DNA of 64,000 nt, taken from positions 1 to 64,000 of the forward strand of contig CAJOIH010000002.1 in assembly GCA_905234455.1 (NCBI GenBank), read 5' to 3'. The first letter of the stretch is position 1. Each line of letters opens with the position of its first letter. The position numbers and the translations under genes are program-made. Of the stretch, positions 45,252 through 54,981 are shown one piece after another. A model generated the notes under the pieces. It did not search any database. It was not told the origin of the DNA and saw only the letters and a list, made by a program, of their open reading frames with translations. This DNA comes from an uncultured Bacteroidales bacterium (GTDB lineage Bacteria; Bacteroidota; Bacteroidia; Bacteroidales; F082).

Positions 45252-45946
45252 AGGTCAACAATCGCATATTATACGAAGACAACCATCTCATCGTGGTTAA
45301 CAAACTCCCCTCGGAAATCGTCCAAGGCGACAAAACAGGCGACGTCTGCCTCCTCGACGACATAAAAGCTTATATCAAAGAGAAATATGACAAGCCCGGC
45401 AACGTCTTCGCCGGCCTGGTCCACCGCATCGACCGACCCGTGAGCGGCGCCGTGGTGTTCGCCAAGACCAGCAAGGCACTCTCGCGCATGACCGTCAAAG
45501 TCAAAGACCGCGACTTCCATAAAGTCTACCTCGCCATCGTGAAAAACCGTCCGCCCAAAGACGCCGATGTGCTGGAAAACTACCTCATTAAAAACGAGAA
45601 ACAAAACAAATCGTACGTGGTCCCCGAAGGCACCAAAGAAGCCAAATTGGCCCGCCTCAGCTACCGCTTGGTGGGGAAATCAGATAACTATTACTTGTTG
45701 GAAGTGGAACTCTTCACCGGCCGCCATCACCAAATACGCTGCCAACTGGCCCATATCGGCTGCCCCATCAAAGGCGACCTGAAATACGGCTACCCCCGTA
45801 GCAATCCCGACGCCTCCATCTGCCTCCACGCCTGGAAGTTCTCCTTCGAACACCCTGTCCAAAAGACACAGTTGGATATTACAGCCCCCCTGCCATCAAT
45901 GGAGCCGTGGCCCTTCTTTAATGGAATCCTGAAAACGGAAAACTAA
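45248..45946 (+). CDS. RluA family pseudouridine synthase
   Basis: 'LVHRIDRPVSGAVVFAKTSKALSRM', 'LFTGRHHQIRCQLAHIG'. Confidence 0.92.
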   Translation: MKVNNRILYEDNHLIVVNKLPSEIVQGDKTGDVCLLDDIKAYIKEKYDKPGNVFAGLVHRIDRPVSGAVVFAKTSKALSRMTVKVKDRDFHKVYLAIVKNRPPKDADVLENYLIKNEKQNKSYVVPEGTKEAKLARLSYRLVGKSDNYYLLEVELFTGRHHQIRCQLAHIGCPIKGDLKYGYPRSNPDASICLHAWKFSFEHPVQKTQLDITAPLPSMEPWPFFNGILKTEN

Positions 45947-47934
45947 AACACCATCACCGCTCCTCCGCCCTTGGCGAGATGGACCTTGACCTTGTTGCCC
46001 CAGACCTGCACCTGCTCGGCAACGTAATCCTTGCCCACACGGTTGGCATTCACACCGTCCCTGAATATCCTGCCCGACTTGGCCCCAAAACCGGGAAGCG
46101 CCATGAGGTCCACCTCAAGGTCGCGCTCCTCCCAGTTGGTGATGGCACCCACATACCAATGGAAACCCTTCTTGCGGGCCACCACCAAATACTCGCCTAC
46201 CTTGCCGTCAAGCACCACGGTCTCATCCCATACAGTGGGCACACTGGCAATGAACTGGGTGCACTCGTCCTCGGCCAAGTAGTTGCTCGGACTATCGCAA
46301 AGCATGTTGAAAGGCGACTCAAAGATCACATATTCAGCCAATTGCCTGCAACGTGTGCCCTGACTCATCGGCTCACCCCAGCTGGCAGCAAAACTGCTCC
46401 TCTGGGCGTTCTTCATCGCCCCCTGGGTGTAGTCGAACGTGCCAGCCACCATGCGGATGAAAGGAATGGTGACCTCGTTCAACACCAAGTCACCCTCGTT
46501 GTCCCACTTGGCCTGCTCCAAGCCATACACTCCCTCGTAGTTCAACACGTTGGGATAGGTCCGGCTCAGCCCAGTGGGCTTGTAAGCGCCGTGGAAGTCT
46601 ACAAACAGATGGTATTTCGCAGCCATGGCCGCCATGCGGTAGTAGAACTCCACCACCTTCTGGTCGTCACGGTCCATGAAGTCGACCTTGAATCCCTTCA
46701 CGCCCATCTCAGAATAATGTTGGCAAACATGCTCCATGTCCTTGTCGATGGCAGCATAACCCGCCCAAAGCACAAGGCCCACGTTGCGCTCCTTGCCGTA
46801 GTTGACCAACTCCACCAAGTCGATCTCAGGAATAACCTGGAAGAGGTCGGCCTGCTTGTTCACCGCCCAGCCTTCGTCCAAAATCACATACTCGATGCCA
46901 TACTTCGAGGCAAAGTCGATGTAGTATTTGTAAGTGTCGTTATTGATGCCGGCCTTGAACGGCACGCCATAAATATTCCAGTTGTTCCACCAGTCCCAAG
47001 CCACCTTGCCAGGCTTGACCCAACTCAAGTCATCGACGCGACAGGGCGAGGCGAGCTTGAAAACCAGGTCGCTGTTGGCCAAGTCGCCGTCCCGCTCTGA
47101 AACCACAAGGCAACGCCACGGGAAAGCACGCTTGCCTTTCACCTGGGCAATGTAGTTCTCGCGCTCCTTCACCACATACTGCAGGTTGTTGTGCCCGCCC
47201 TGTTCTTCCACCTTGGGATAGCCGGCGTGCACCGCGGTGAAACCGGTCCTACCGCTCTCGTTTCTTAACAACAACCCCGGAAAAGCCTCCAAATCAGCCT
47301 CGGTGATGACCACTTTCTTGCCGTCCTTGAGCTCCACAAGAGCAGGAAGGAATACCAACCTCTCGGGCTCCATCTGGCTTAAAGGCGTGATGGTATAAGT
47401 GTTCTCAAACGAGGTGAAGAACTGCTGCTGGATGAAGTCGCCCTCACCTTTGCGGGCGTTCACATAGGGAACCCAGGCAGTGTAGTCCTCGTCGAAGTTG
47501 AAATCAGCAGTCTCGGCAACCACTTGATAGGGTTTCGACAGGCCGCAGTCAAAACGATAGGCCACACCTTCGTCATAAGCGCGGAAAATCACCTTGTAAT
47601 TGCCTTTAAAGCTGATAATCAATTCATTATACTCATCTTTGACCTTATTTCTTTTGTAAAAGGGTGCTTCGATGGTTTGGTTGGCGCTACGGGTTTCCAC
47701 CGAGCTGGTCTGGGCCGGTACGCCAAGCACCTTGCCGTTGTCGAGCTCCATCGCAATGTCCGACGCGGCCAGCACCACAGTGTTCTCGTGCTTCACGGCA
47801 TAGCTCAATCGCTCGCCGGTGTTCACGGTGACGGTGAGCTTCCCGTTGGGCGACTGCACGGTGTAGGGCTTCTGGGCATTGACACCCGCACTCGTCATTG
47901 CAAGAAATAAAAGAAATAAGACCTTGTTTTTCAT
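45943..47934 (-). CDS. GH97 family glycoside hydrolase
   Basis: 'VAWDWWNNWNIYGV', 'VILDEGWAVN', 'GVKGFKVDFMDRDDQ', 'VDFHGAYKPTGLSRTYPNVLNYEGVYG', 'EVTIPFIRMVAGTFDYTQGAM'. Confidence 0.93.
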   Translation of the reverse strand: MKNKVLFLLFLAMTSAGVNAQKPYTVQSPNGKLTVTVNTGERLSYAVKHENTVVLAASDIAMELDNGKVLGVPAQTSSVETRSANQTIEAPFYKRNKVKDEYNELIISFKGNYKVIFRAYDEGVAYRFDCGLSKPYQVVAETADFNFDEDYTAWVPYVNARKGEGDFIQQQFFTSFENTYTITPLSQMEPERLVFLPALVELKDGKKVVITEADLEAFPGLLLRNESGRTGFTAVHAGYPKVEEQGGHNNLQYVVKERENYIAQVKGKRAFPWRCLVVSERDGDLANSDLVFKLASPCRVDDLSWVKPGKVAWDWWNNWNIYGVPFKAGINNDTYKYYIDFASKYGIEYVILDEGWAVNKQADLFQVIPEIDLVELVNYGKERNVGLVLWAGYAAIDKDMEHVCQHYSEMGVKGFKVDFMDRDDQKVVEFYYRMAAMAAKYHLFVDFHGAYKPTGLSRTYPNVLNYEGVYGLEQAKWDNEGDLVLNEVTIPFIRMVAGTFDYTQGAMKNAQRSSFAASWGEPMSQGTRCRQLAEYVIFESPFNMLCDSPSNYLAEDECTQFIASVPTVWDETVVLDGKVGEYLVVARKKGFHWYVGAITNWEERDLEVDLMALPGFGAKSGRIFRDGVNANRVGKDYVAEQVQVWGNKVKVHLAKGGGAVMVF

Positions 47935-47942
47935 AGATTTGT

Positions 47943-47950
47943 TATTTTTG
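47943..47950 (+). promoter_or_regulatory. -7 element TATTTTTG upstream of tatA
   Basis: TAnnTTTG match. Confidence 0.4.
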
Positions 47951-47971
47951 CATCAAATTAACTATCGGATT

Positions 47972-48163
47972 ATGGCACTTCTATTCATTGGCACCACTGA
48001 AATCATCCTTATCGCCTTGGTCATCCTGCTGATCTTCGGCGGAAAGAAAATCCCGGAACTCATGCGTGGCCTCGGCAAAGGCACCAAAGCCTTCAAAGAC
48101 GGACTCAACGGCAAGGACGAAGAAACGGAAAGTGGAAAAGGAGAAGAAGGAAAAAACTCCTAA
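47972..48163 (+). CDS. tatA: Twin-arginine translocase TatA/TatE family subunit
   Basis: 'GTTEIILIALVILLIFGGKKIPELMRGLGKGTKAFKDG'. Confidence 0.92.
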   Translation: MALLFIGTTEIILIALVILLIFGGKKIPELMRGLGKGTKAFKDGLNGKDEETESGKGEEGKNS

Positions 48164-48180
48164 CTCCTCATTCCTAACTC
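48155..48180 (-). repeat. GAGTTAGGAG-type repeat between tatA and pheS
   Basis: aactcctaactcctcattcctaactc. Confidence 0.6.
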
Positions 48181-49205
48181 AATTCAAATTGTTCCAGGAA
48201 CTTCAAATCGTTTTCAAAGAACAATCTCAAATCATTAATGCCGTACTTCAGCATGGCAATGCGCTCCACGCCCATGCCGAAGGCGAACCCCGTGTATTTC
48301 TCAGGATCGATGCCGCTGGCAATCAGGATGTTGGGATCGCACATGCCACAGCCTAGGATCTCCACCCAACCAGTGTGCTTGCAGATGTTGCAGCCAGCGC
48401 CGCCGCAGATGTTGCACGAGATGTCCATCTCAGCCGAGGTCTCGGTGAAGGGGAAGTAGGAGGGACGGAAACGCACCTTGGTGCCTTCGCCGAAGAACTC
48501 CTGCACGAAGTGATAGAGCGTCTGCTTCAAGTCGGCAAACGACACGTTCTCGTCGATATACAAACCCTCGATCTGGTGGAAGATGCAGTGGGCACGGGCC
48601 GAGATGGCCTCGTTGCGGAACACACGGCCCGGAGCGATGATGCGGATGGGTGGCTGCTTCTTCTCCATGGCCCTCACCTGCACACTCGAAGTGTGGGTAC
48701 GCAACAGCACGTCGGTGGGCTTGTTCTCGTTCGGATCCTTCTCAATGAAGAAAGTGTCCTGCATGTCGCGTGCCGGATGGTCCAAGGCAAAGTTCAAGGC
48801 AGTGAACACATGGTAGTCGTCCTCAATCTCGGGGCCCTCGGCAATGGTGAAGCCAAGATGCTCGAAGATCTCGTTGATGTCGCGACGGACCACCGACAGC
48901 GGATGGCGCGAACCACGCATCTCACCCGCCGGCATGGTCATGTCGAAACCGGCCTCCGAACCGCCCTGGGTCTCGAAACGCTCCAGCTGCTCCTCCACCT
49001 TGGCGGTGACGGCATTCTTCAACTCATTGAGCTTCATGCCCATCTCCTTGCGGAGCTCGGGAGCCACGGTCTTGAAATCGGCAAACAAGGCGGGAATGAT
49101 GCCTTTCTTGCTCAAATATGTGATGCGGAAGTTCTCCAGCGCCTCCTTGTTCTCGGCCTGGAAAGCCTTCACTTCGCTCAAAATCTGTTCAACTTTCTCT
49201 TTCAT
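48174..49205 (-). CDS. pheS: Phenylalanine--tRNA ligase subunit alpha
   Basis: 'HPLSVVRRDINEIFEHLGFTIAEGPEIEDDYHVFTALNFALDHPARDMQDTFFI', 'FAFGMGVERIAMLKYGINDLR'. Confidence 0.95.
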   Translation of the reverse strand: MKEKVEQILSEVKAFQAENKEALENFRITYLSKKGIIPALFADFKTVAPELRKEMGMKLNELKNAVTAKVEEQLERFETQGGSEAGFDMTMPAGEMRGSRHPLSVVRRDINEIFEHLGFTIAEGPEIEDDYHVFTALNFALDHPARDMQDTFFIEKDPNENKPTDVLLRTHTSSVQVRAMEKKQPPIRIIAPGRVFRNEAISARAHCIFHQIEGLYIDENVSFADLKQTLYHFVQEFFGEGTKVRFRPSYFPFTETSAEMDISCNICGGAGCNICKHTGWVEILGCGMCDPNILIASGIDPEKYTGFAFGMGVERIAMLKYGINDLRLFFENDLKFLEQFELS

Positions 49206-49211
49206 GATATC

Positions 49212-49889
49212 TTAATGGCAGCAATCTTTTTTGGCTTTGTCCTTGCAGCAGTCTTTCTCAGCACTCTTTTCAATGGTGATCTTATTGATGATGACGGGCT
49301 CCACAGGCACATCCATGTAACCGGTCTTGACCCTCGCGATCTGGTCCACCACGTCGAGCCCCTCGATCACCTCACCAAATACGGTGTAGTCGCCGTCGAG
49401 ATGCGGGGTGCCGCCCACGGTCTTGTAGGCCTGGCGCTGACGGGCACCGAAGATCTTGCCCAGACGCTCCTCGTAAATGTCCAAGGTCTTGTCGTCGAAC
49501 ACCTGGCCCTGCACAATGTAGAACTGCGATCCGCTGGAAGCCTTCTTGGGATTCACCTGGTCACCTTGGCGGGCAGCACACAAGGCGCCCTTCATGTGGA
49601 AGTGGTTCTCCTTGAACTCGGCGGGAACGGTGTAGCCGGGATCCATGCGACCGTCAGCGTTCTGACCGCCCTGGATCATGAAGTTGTTGATGACACGGTG
49701 GAACGGCGAACCGGTATACCAGCCTTCATTCACCAACTTGATGAAGTTGTCGCGGTGCAAAGGCGTGTCGTTGTACAATTTGGCTTTGATGGTGCCCATC
49801 GAGGTCTCGATGACCACAACGGTCTCTTTCTGTTGCGCCTGTACTGACAGGGCTGCAAAAATCAATGACATAATCAATAATTTCTTCAT
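49212..49889 (-). CDS. Cyclophilin-type peptidylprolyl isomerase with Cys-rich tail
   Basis: 'NFIKLVNEGWYTGSPFHRVINNFMIQGG', tail 'EKDCCKDKAKKDCCH'. Confidence 0.9.
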   Translation of the reverse strand: MKKLLIMSLIFAALSVQAQQKETVVVIETSMGTIKAKLYNDTPLHRDNFIKLVNEGWYTGSPFHRVINNFMIQGGQNADGRMDPGYTVPAEFKENHFHMKGALCAARQGDQVNPKKASSGSQFYIVQGQVFDDKTLDIYEERLGKIFGARQRQAYKTVGGTPHLDGDYTVFGEVIEGLDVVDQIARVKTGYMDVPVEPVIINKITIEKSAEKDCCKDKAKKDCCH

Positions 49890-49901
49890 TTTTATAATTT
49901 T

Positions 49902-51272
49902 TTATTCCTTGACAATCGAATACTTGATCTCGCATCGCAACATGTCGTCCTGGTTGGCGTCGGGACCGGCGATGATCCAACGTTGGGCGTTGTACGAGGC
50001 ACCGACGATGGAGAGGTAAAGCCCTTGGCTGGAAACACTGCCCAAGATGAGGTTCTGTAGATGCTCCGAGATGCGGAACATGACACTCTTCTGCGCGCTG
50101 GAATAAGAGCCTCCGTAATAGGCGGTGCCTTCCATGTAGTCGGCCAACAGGCTGGTGGTGCCGTCGGCGTTGAGGCTGAGCAGGGCCAGCGACGTGGGCG
50201 GGGTGTACAGGCTGGTGTCGTTGCCGGATTCCTCCAAGGCGGGCAGGATGAGCTTGGCCTCGTTGATGATGAGGTGCGAGCCGTCCTCCTTCAGGCTTTC
50301 CGCCCAGTTCATCAGGTCGGTGAACCTCAACAAAGCACGCACGCCGCCCATCGACTGGAGGTAAAGCTGGGTCTGACCCAAGAGGGTGTCGCCCTGCACC
50401 ACCTGCTGCACGAAATCAGGCGAGCCTAAGGTGTAGTCGTGGAGATATTGGTTGAAATACACGTCGTCGGAGGTGATGTAGAAATAATAGCGCATCGGAT
50501 TGCCCTCGGCAGTCTCGCGATAATAGATCTGCAACTGGGTCACGGTGTTGCTGGTGGGGTTGATGTAACTGATGGCACCACCCTGGGCCACAGGCTCGCA
50601 TACCACCTTCAGTCCGGGGAAAAACTCCTTGAAAGCCTCGGTGCTGCTGAACAGGGCACTGTCGGCCGCAGCAAAGGTCTCACCCAAGCTTGGATCCAAC
50701 GGAATGCGGATCACCGCCTGCGTCAAGGTGTCGTGGCCCACCACCGTGTTCGTGGTGCGGGGATGCGGATAAAACTGATAGCCGTTGGCCAAGTCGACAC
50801 TCTCCGTCGAAAGGTCGGAGAACTGATAGTAGCTGAGACTGTCGACCAAGGCTTCGGAGAGCTGATACACATGCACCGTCTGCATCGTGGCGGTATCGCC
50901 ATAATAACCGGTGAGCGCCAGCTGCAACACCACCGAGTCGATGATGGGCTGGTCGCCGAAATACTGGTTCGTCGACGAGAGGTGTAACTCAGTGATGAAT
51001 CCCGCGTCAGTGGAACCCATCACGGGATCCAACATCGAACCCAACAACAGCGTCGTGCCGTTCTTGGTGGGCATCGAGTCGACCTCCATCGAATGGCAGG
51101 TGATGCGCAGGCTGTCGACAAACCCAACGGCGATATGGTCGCTGTCCGACAACAAGCCGTTGCCAATGTTTTCGGTGGTCTTGTTACAGGAAACTCCTAA
51201 AAAAACTAAAACACTGATAGCCAGTGTTTTATAAAAAAGTCGTAAGAATGGTGTTTTCACAATATGCCTCAC
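49902..51272 (-). CDS. DUF4270 family lipoprotein
   Basis: 'LVFLGVSCNKTTENIGNGLL'; 'LLGSMLDPVMGSTDAGFITELHLSS'. Confidence 0.8.
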   Translation of the reverse strand: MRHIVKTPFLRLFYKTLAISVLVFLGVSCNKTTENIGNGLLSDSDHIAVGFVDSLRITCHSMEVDSMPTKNGTTLLLGSMLDPVMGSTDAGFITELHLSSTNQYFGDQPIIDSVVLQLALTGYYGDTATMQTVHVYQLSEALVDSLSYYQFSDLSTESVDLANGYQFYPHPRTTNTVVGHDTLTQAVIRIPLDPSLGETFAAADSALFSSTEAFKEFFPGLKVVCEPVAQGGAISYINPTSNTVTQLQIYYRETAEGNPMRYYFYITSDDVYFNQYLHDYTLGSPDFVQQVVQGDTLLGQTQLYLQSMGGVRALLRFTDLMNWAESLKEDGSHLIINEAKLILPALEESGNDTSLYTPPTSLALLSLNADGTTSLLADYMEGTAYYGGSYSSAQKSVMFRISEHLQNLILGSVSSQGLYLSIVGASYNAQRWIIAGPDANQDDMLRCEIKYSIVKE

Positions 51273-52084
51273 TTGCTTAAAATTGTGTCATAAAAAGCGT
51301 TGTAAGCCTCGGCGTAGTTGTCGGCGGGCTGGTATTCCAAAATGGGCTTTTTGCAGCTCTTGAGGTATTCGGCAATCTCGGGATGGATCTTCTCGCTGCC
51401 GATGATGATGCCGTCGGAGAAGTCGATGGCGGCCTTGGTGATGTTCACATAGTTGGGTTCCTTGTAGTATTTCAGGTCCTTGGCGGTGATGCCCGGAAGC
51501 TTCACCTTTTTGTCGAAGTCACTGCGCAAAGACTCCTTGAAACCATCGTTGTAGATCGAGTAAACCACCTTCGACTCGTTGAACAGCGGGTTGTCCTTGT
51601 AGGCCTTCTTGATGAGGATGGGCATCAAGGCCGACATCCAGCCGTGGCAGTGCACCAGGTCGGGCGACCAGCTCTGCTTCTTGAGGGTCTCGAGGATGCC
51701 GCGGTTGAAGAACACCAGGCGGAAGTCGTTGTCCTCGCAGAACTTCCCGTTGGGCTCGTAAACGGCGTATTTCTTCTTCGTGAAGAAGTCGTCGTTGTCG
51801 ATGAAATAAATCTGCATCCTGGCTTTCTGTATCGAGGCGACACGGATGATCAACGGGTGGTCGGTGTCGTTGATGATGAGGTTCATGCCCGACAGGCGAA
51901 TCACCTCGTGCAGCTGGTTGCGCCGCTCGTTGATGTTGCCGAATCTCGGCATGAAGATCCGGATCTCCCTCCCGCTTTCCTGGATGGCCTGAGGCAGGTT
52001 CCTGCCTATCAGACTCATAGGAGTCTCAGGCAGATAGGGAGTGATTTCCTGATGTACAAAAAGTACTCGATGCTTGGTTGTCAT
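51269..52084 (-). CDS. Glycogen/starch synthase-like (GT5 N-terminal domain only)
   Basis: 'RVLFVHQEITPYLPETPMSLIGRNLPQAIQESGREIRIFMPRFG', 'DLVHCHGWMSALMPILIKKAY'. Confidence 0.82.
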   Translation of the reverse strand: MTTKHRVLFVHQEITPYLPETPMSLIGRNLPQAIQESGREIRIFMPRFGNINERRNQLHEVIRLSGMNLIINDTDHPLIIRVASIQKARMQIYFIDNDDFFTKKKYAVYEPNGKFCEDNDFRLVFFNRGILETLKKQSWSPDLVHCHGWMSALMPILIKKAYKDNPLFNESKVVYSIYNDGFKESLRSDFDKKVKLPGITAKDLKYYKEPNYVNITKAAIDFSDGIIIGSEKIHPEIAEYLKSCKKPILEYQPADNYAEAYNAFYDTILSK

Positions 52085-52176
52085 TGGAGTGCAGTTATGG
52101 TTAAGGGGCAAAAATACAAAAAAAAAATCGAATTACGAAAAATTATTTTTCAAGAAATCGCTAAATCTCCAATTTC

Positions 52177-52198
52177 TTGAAAAAAGAAACTATCTTTG
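52177..52198 (+). promoter_or_regulatory. Putative promoter TTG ... TATCTTTG for meaB
   Basis: Consensus -7; 8-bp inverted repeat caagaaat/atttcttg (52151-52158, 52172-52179) ends in the -33 region. Confidence 0.5.
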
Positions 52199-52221
52199 CC
52201 TTTTGAAACAAGAAAGTCGCT

Positions 52222-53337
52222 ATGGAAATCGAACACTTTGAGAATCAGGAACATGAATGGGATTCGAACTTGAAGGTGGCCGAAGGCGTCGACCAACCCG
52301 TGCAGGTGAACCCCCAGGCGATGGAGCGCATGATGCGCAACCGGCAGCAATTAATGCCGCTCGATTGGTACATCGAGGGGATCCTCCGTGGCGACCGCGT
52401 GGTGCTCGGCAAAGCCATCACCCTGGTGGAAAGCGCCCTGCCCAAACACCAGGAGCTGGCCCAGCAGATCATCGCCGCCTGCCTGCCACATTCAGGCAAG
52501 GCGCTTCGTTTGGGCATCACTGGCGTCCCCGGCGCCGGCAAGAGCACCTTCATCGAAGCCCTTGGCATGTACCTCTGCCGCAACGACCACAAGCTGGCCG
52601 TGCTGGCCATCGACCCCTCCAGCCAACGTTCCAAAGGCTCCATCCTGGGCGACAAGACCCGTATGGAGGAACTCTCCGTGCACCCCAATGCCTTCATCCG
52701 TCCTTCGGCCTCGGCTGGAACCCTCGGCGGCGTGGCCCGCAAGACCCGTGAAACTGTCATCCTCTGCGAGGCCGCGGGTTACGACACGATCTTCATCGAG
52801 ACGGTCGGCGTGGGCCAGTCGGAGACGGCTGTCCATTCCATGGTGGATTTCTTCCTTTTGATTCTCATCAGCGGCGCCGGCGACGAACTTCAGGGCATCA
52901 AACGCGGCATCATGGAAATGGCCGACGGCATCGCGGTCAACAAAGCCGATGGCGACAATGTGTTAAGGGCCGAACGTGCTGCTGCCGAATGCCGTACCGC
53001 CTTGCATCTGTTCCCCATGCCCGATTCGGGCCAGGAGACCAAGGTGCTCACCTGCTCTTCGCTCACAGGCTTCAACGTCGATGCCGTCTGGCAGATGGTC
53101 TACGACCATGTCCAAGCTATCCGTGCCAATGGCTACCTTCAGCAGAAACGCTCCCAACAGGACGTCCAGATGATGATCGACACCATGGAATCGGCCCTCA
53201 AATCTGATTTCTACCAAAACCAGCTGGTCACTGATCTCCTTCCTTTGATTGAAAACGACGTCCGCAACCAAAGAATGAGCGCCTACATCGGCGCCCAAAA
53301 GCTTTTGGATGCGTATTTTAACATGCTCAAGCGTTAA
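52222..53337 (+). CDS. meaB: Methylmalonyl-CoA mutase-associated GTPase MeaB
   Basis: 'LGITGVPGAGKSTFIEALGMYL', 'VLAIDPSSQRSKGSILGDKTRM', 'FIRPSASAGTLGGVARKTRE'. Confidence 0.94.
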   Translation: MEIEHFENQEHEWDSNLKVAEGVDQPVQVNPQAMERMMRNRQQLMPLDWYIEGILRGDRVVLGKAITLVESALPKHQELAQQIIAACLPHSGKALRLGITGVPGAGKSTFIEALGMYLCRNDHKLAVLAIDPSSQRSKGSILGDKTRMEELSVHPNAFIRPSASAGTLGGVARKTRETVILCEAAGYDTIFIETVGVGQSETAVHSMVDFFLLILISGAGDELQGIKRGIMEMADGIAVNKADGDNVLRAERAAAECRTALHLFPMPDSGQETKVLTCSSLTGFNVDAVWQMVYDHVQAIRANGYLQQKRSQQDVQMMIDTMESALKSDFYQNQLVTDLLPLIENDVRNQRMSAYIGAQKLLDAYFNMLKR

Positions 53338-53385
53338 TCGTCATTTTTTAATTACAATTATTTCCGAAGTATCCCAATTTTTTAT

Positions 53386-53393
53386 TATATTTG
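53386..53393 (+). promoter_or_regulatory. -7 element TATATTTG upstream of glnA
   Basis: TAnnTTTG match. Confidence 0.4.
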
Positions 53394-53435
53394 TCCCCCC
53401 AATCACAGAAGACAACTATTCTAAAAAATATCGTA

Positions 53436-54947
53436 ATGGATCAACGCATTGCAATGAACCCCAACCTGCTGGTTCAGTACCTTCAGAAACCGGCAGCTGA
53501 ATTTACCCGCGCCGACATCATCCGCTACTGCGAGGAAAACGAAATTGAATTCGTCAACTTCCACTACTGCGGCTGGGACGGCAAACTCAAAACCCTCAAT
53601 TTCGTCATCCACAGCGCCGAACACCTGGAGAACATCCTCTCCGCTGGCGAACGTGTCGATGGCTCCAGCCTCTTCCCCTTCATCGAAGCCGGTAAGAGCG
53701 ACCTCTACGTGGTGCCGAAGTACAAGACGGCCTTCCGCAACCCCTTCTCCGAGGTGCCTACCCTCGACATCCTCTGCTCGTTCTACAACCGCGACGGCGA
53801 GCCCTTCGAGAGCTCACCGGAGTACATCCTCCGCAAGGCCCATCAAGTGTTCAAGAAGACCACGGGTCTGGAGATGCAGACCATGGGCGAGCTGGAGTAC
53901 TACATCATCGCCGATGATGAGCAGATCTACGAAGTGCCCGACCAGCGCGGCTACCATGAGAGCGCCCCGTTCAACAAGTTCACCGAGTACCGCGTGGAGG
54001 CCATGCGCCTCATCGCCCAGGCTGGCGGCTTGATTAAGTACGGCCACTCCGAGGTGGGTAACTTTACCCACGAAGGCAAGATCTATGAGCAGAACGAAAT
54101 CGAGTTCCTGCCTACCAACATCGAGGATGCCGCCGACCAACTGGTCGTGGCTAAGTGGATCATGCGCCAGCTGGCCTACCAGTATGGCGTGGTGCTGACC
54201 TTCGCCCCCAAGATCACTGTGGGCAAGGCCGGTTCCGGTATGCACGTCCACTGCAAGTTCACCAAGAACGGCAAGAGTGTGATGGTGGAAAAAGGCGAAC
54301 TCAGCGACTATGGTAAGCGTGCCATCGCCGGTTACATGGATGCCGGTACCTCGCTGCCCGCCTTCGGCAACCCCAACCCGCTGTCGTTCATGCGCCTGGT
54401 GCCCCATCAGGAAGCCCCGACTTCGCTCTGCTGGTCCTACAGCAACCGCAGCGCCCTGGTGCGCGTGCCGCTGGGCTGGATCAACAACGGCAAGGACATG
54501 GTGGCCGATGCCAACCCGCTCGAGAAGCGCTCGAACCGCGACTTCAGCGACAAGCAGACCTTCGAATGGCGTGCCTCCGACGGTTGCGCCGACATGTACC
54601 TGCTCATGGCCGCCCTCTGCGCCGCCGCCCGTCATGGCTTCGAGATGCCCAACGCCCTTGAGGTGGCCGAGAAGACCTACGTCGGCCTGGGTGTCAACAT
54701 CCACGATGCCAAGAACAAGAAGGTGCAGGAGAGCCTCGAACAGCTGCCCGACAGCTGCGTGGCCGCCGCCAAGGAACTCAAGAAAGACCGTAAGATCTAC
54801 ACCGAGAAAGGCGTGTTCTCCGATGCCATCATCGACTACATGATCAAGTACCTCAGCGACTTCAAGGACGCCAACCTCCGCAAAGAATTAGGCAACGATA
54901 CCGAGAAGATCATGAAACTGGTCAACGACAACATCCACGTCGGATGA
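53436..54947 (+). CDS. glnA: Type I glutamine synthetase
   Basis: 'DGSSLFPFIEAGKSDLYVVPKYKTAFRNPF', 'GSGMHVHCKF', 'NPNPLSFMRLVPHQEAPTSLCWSYSNRSALVRVPLG'. Confidence 0.94.
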   Translation: MDQRIAMNPNLLVQYLQKPAAEFTRADIIRYCEENEIEFVNFHYCGWDGKLKTLNFVIHSAEHLENILSAGERVDGSSLFPFIEAGKSDLYVVPKYKTAFRNPFSEVPTLDILCSFYNRDGEPFESSPEYILRKAHQVFKKTTGLEMQTMGELEYYIIADDEQIYEVPDQRGYHESAPFNKFTEYRVEAMRLIAQAGGLIKYGHSEVGNFTHEGKIYEQNEIEFLPTNIEDAADQLVVAKWIMRQLAYQYGVVLTFAPKITVGKAGSGMHVHCKFTKNGKSVMVEKGELSDYGKRAIAGYMDAGTSLPAFGNPNPLSFMRLVPHQEAPTSLCWSYSNRSALVRVPLGWINNGKDMVADANPLEKRSNRDFSDKQTFEWRASDGCADMYLLMAALCAAARHGFEMPNALEVAEKTYVGLGVNIHDAKNKKVQESLEQLPDSCVAAAKELKKDRKIYTEKGVFSDAIIDYMIKYLSDFKDANLRKELGNDTEKIMKLVNDNIHVG

Positions 54948-54949
54948 TA

Positions 54950-54981
54950 AAATTTAGGGCCGCAACCGCGGCCCTAAATTT
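54950..54981. terminator. Bidirectional intrinsic terminator
   Basis: aaatttagggccgc-aacc-gcggccctaaattt, perfect 14-bp stem between convergent genes. Confidence 0.9.

Noticed and set aside
30325-47934. Polysaccharide utilisation locus around GH92/GH97 genes
   Set aside because: No SusC/SusD or regulator genes nearby; the three glycosidases are dispersed among housekeeping genes on both strands
48375-49847. 490-aa plus-strand ORF
   Set aside because: Antisense to pheS and the cyclophilin gene
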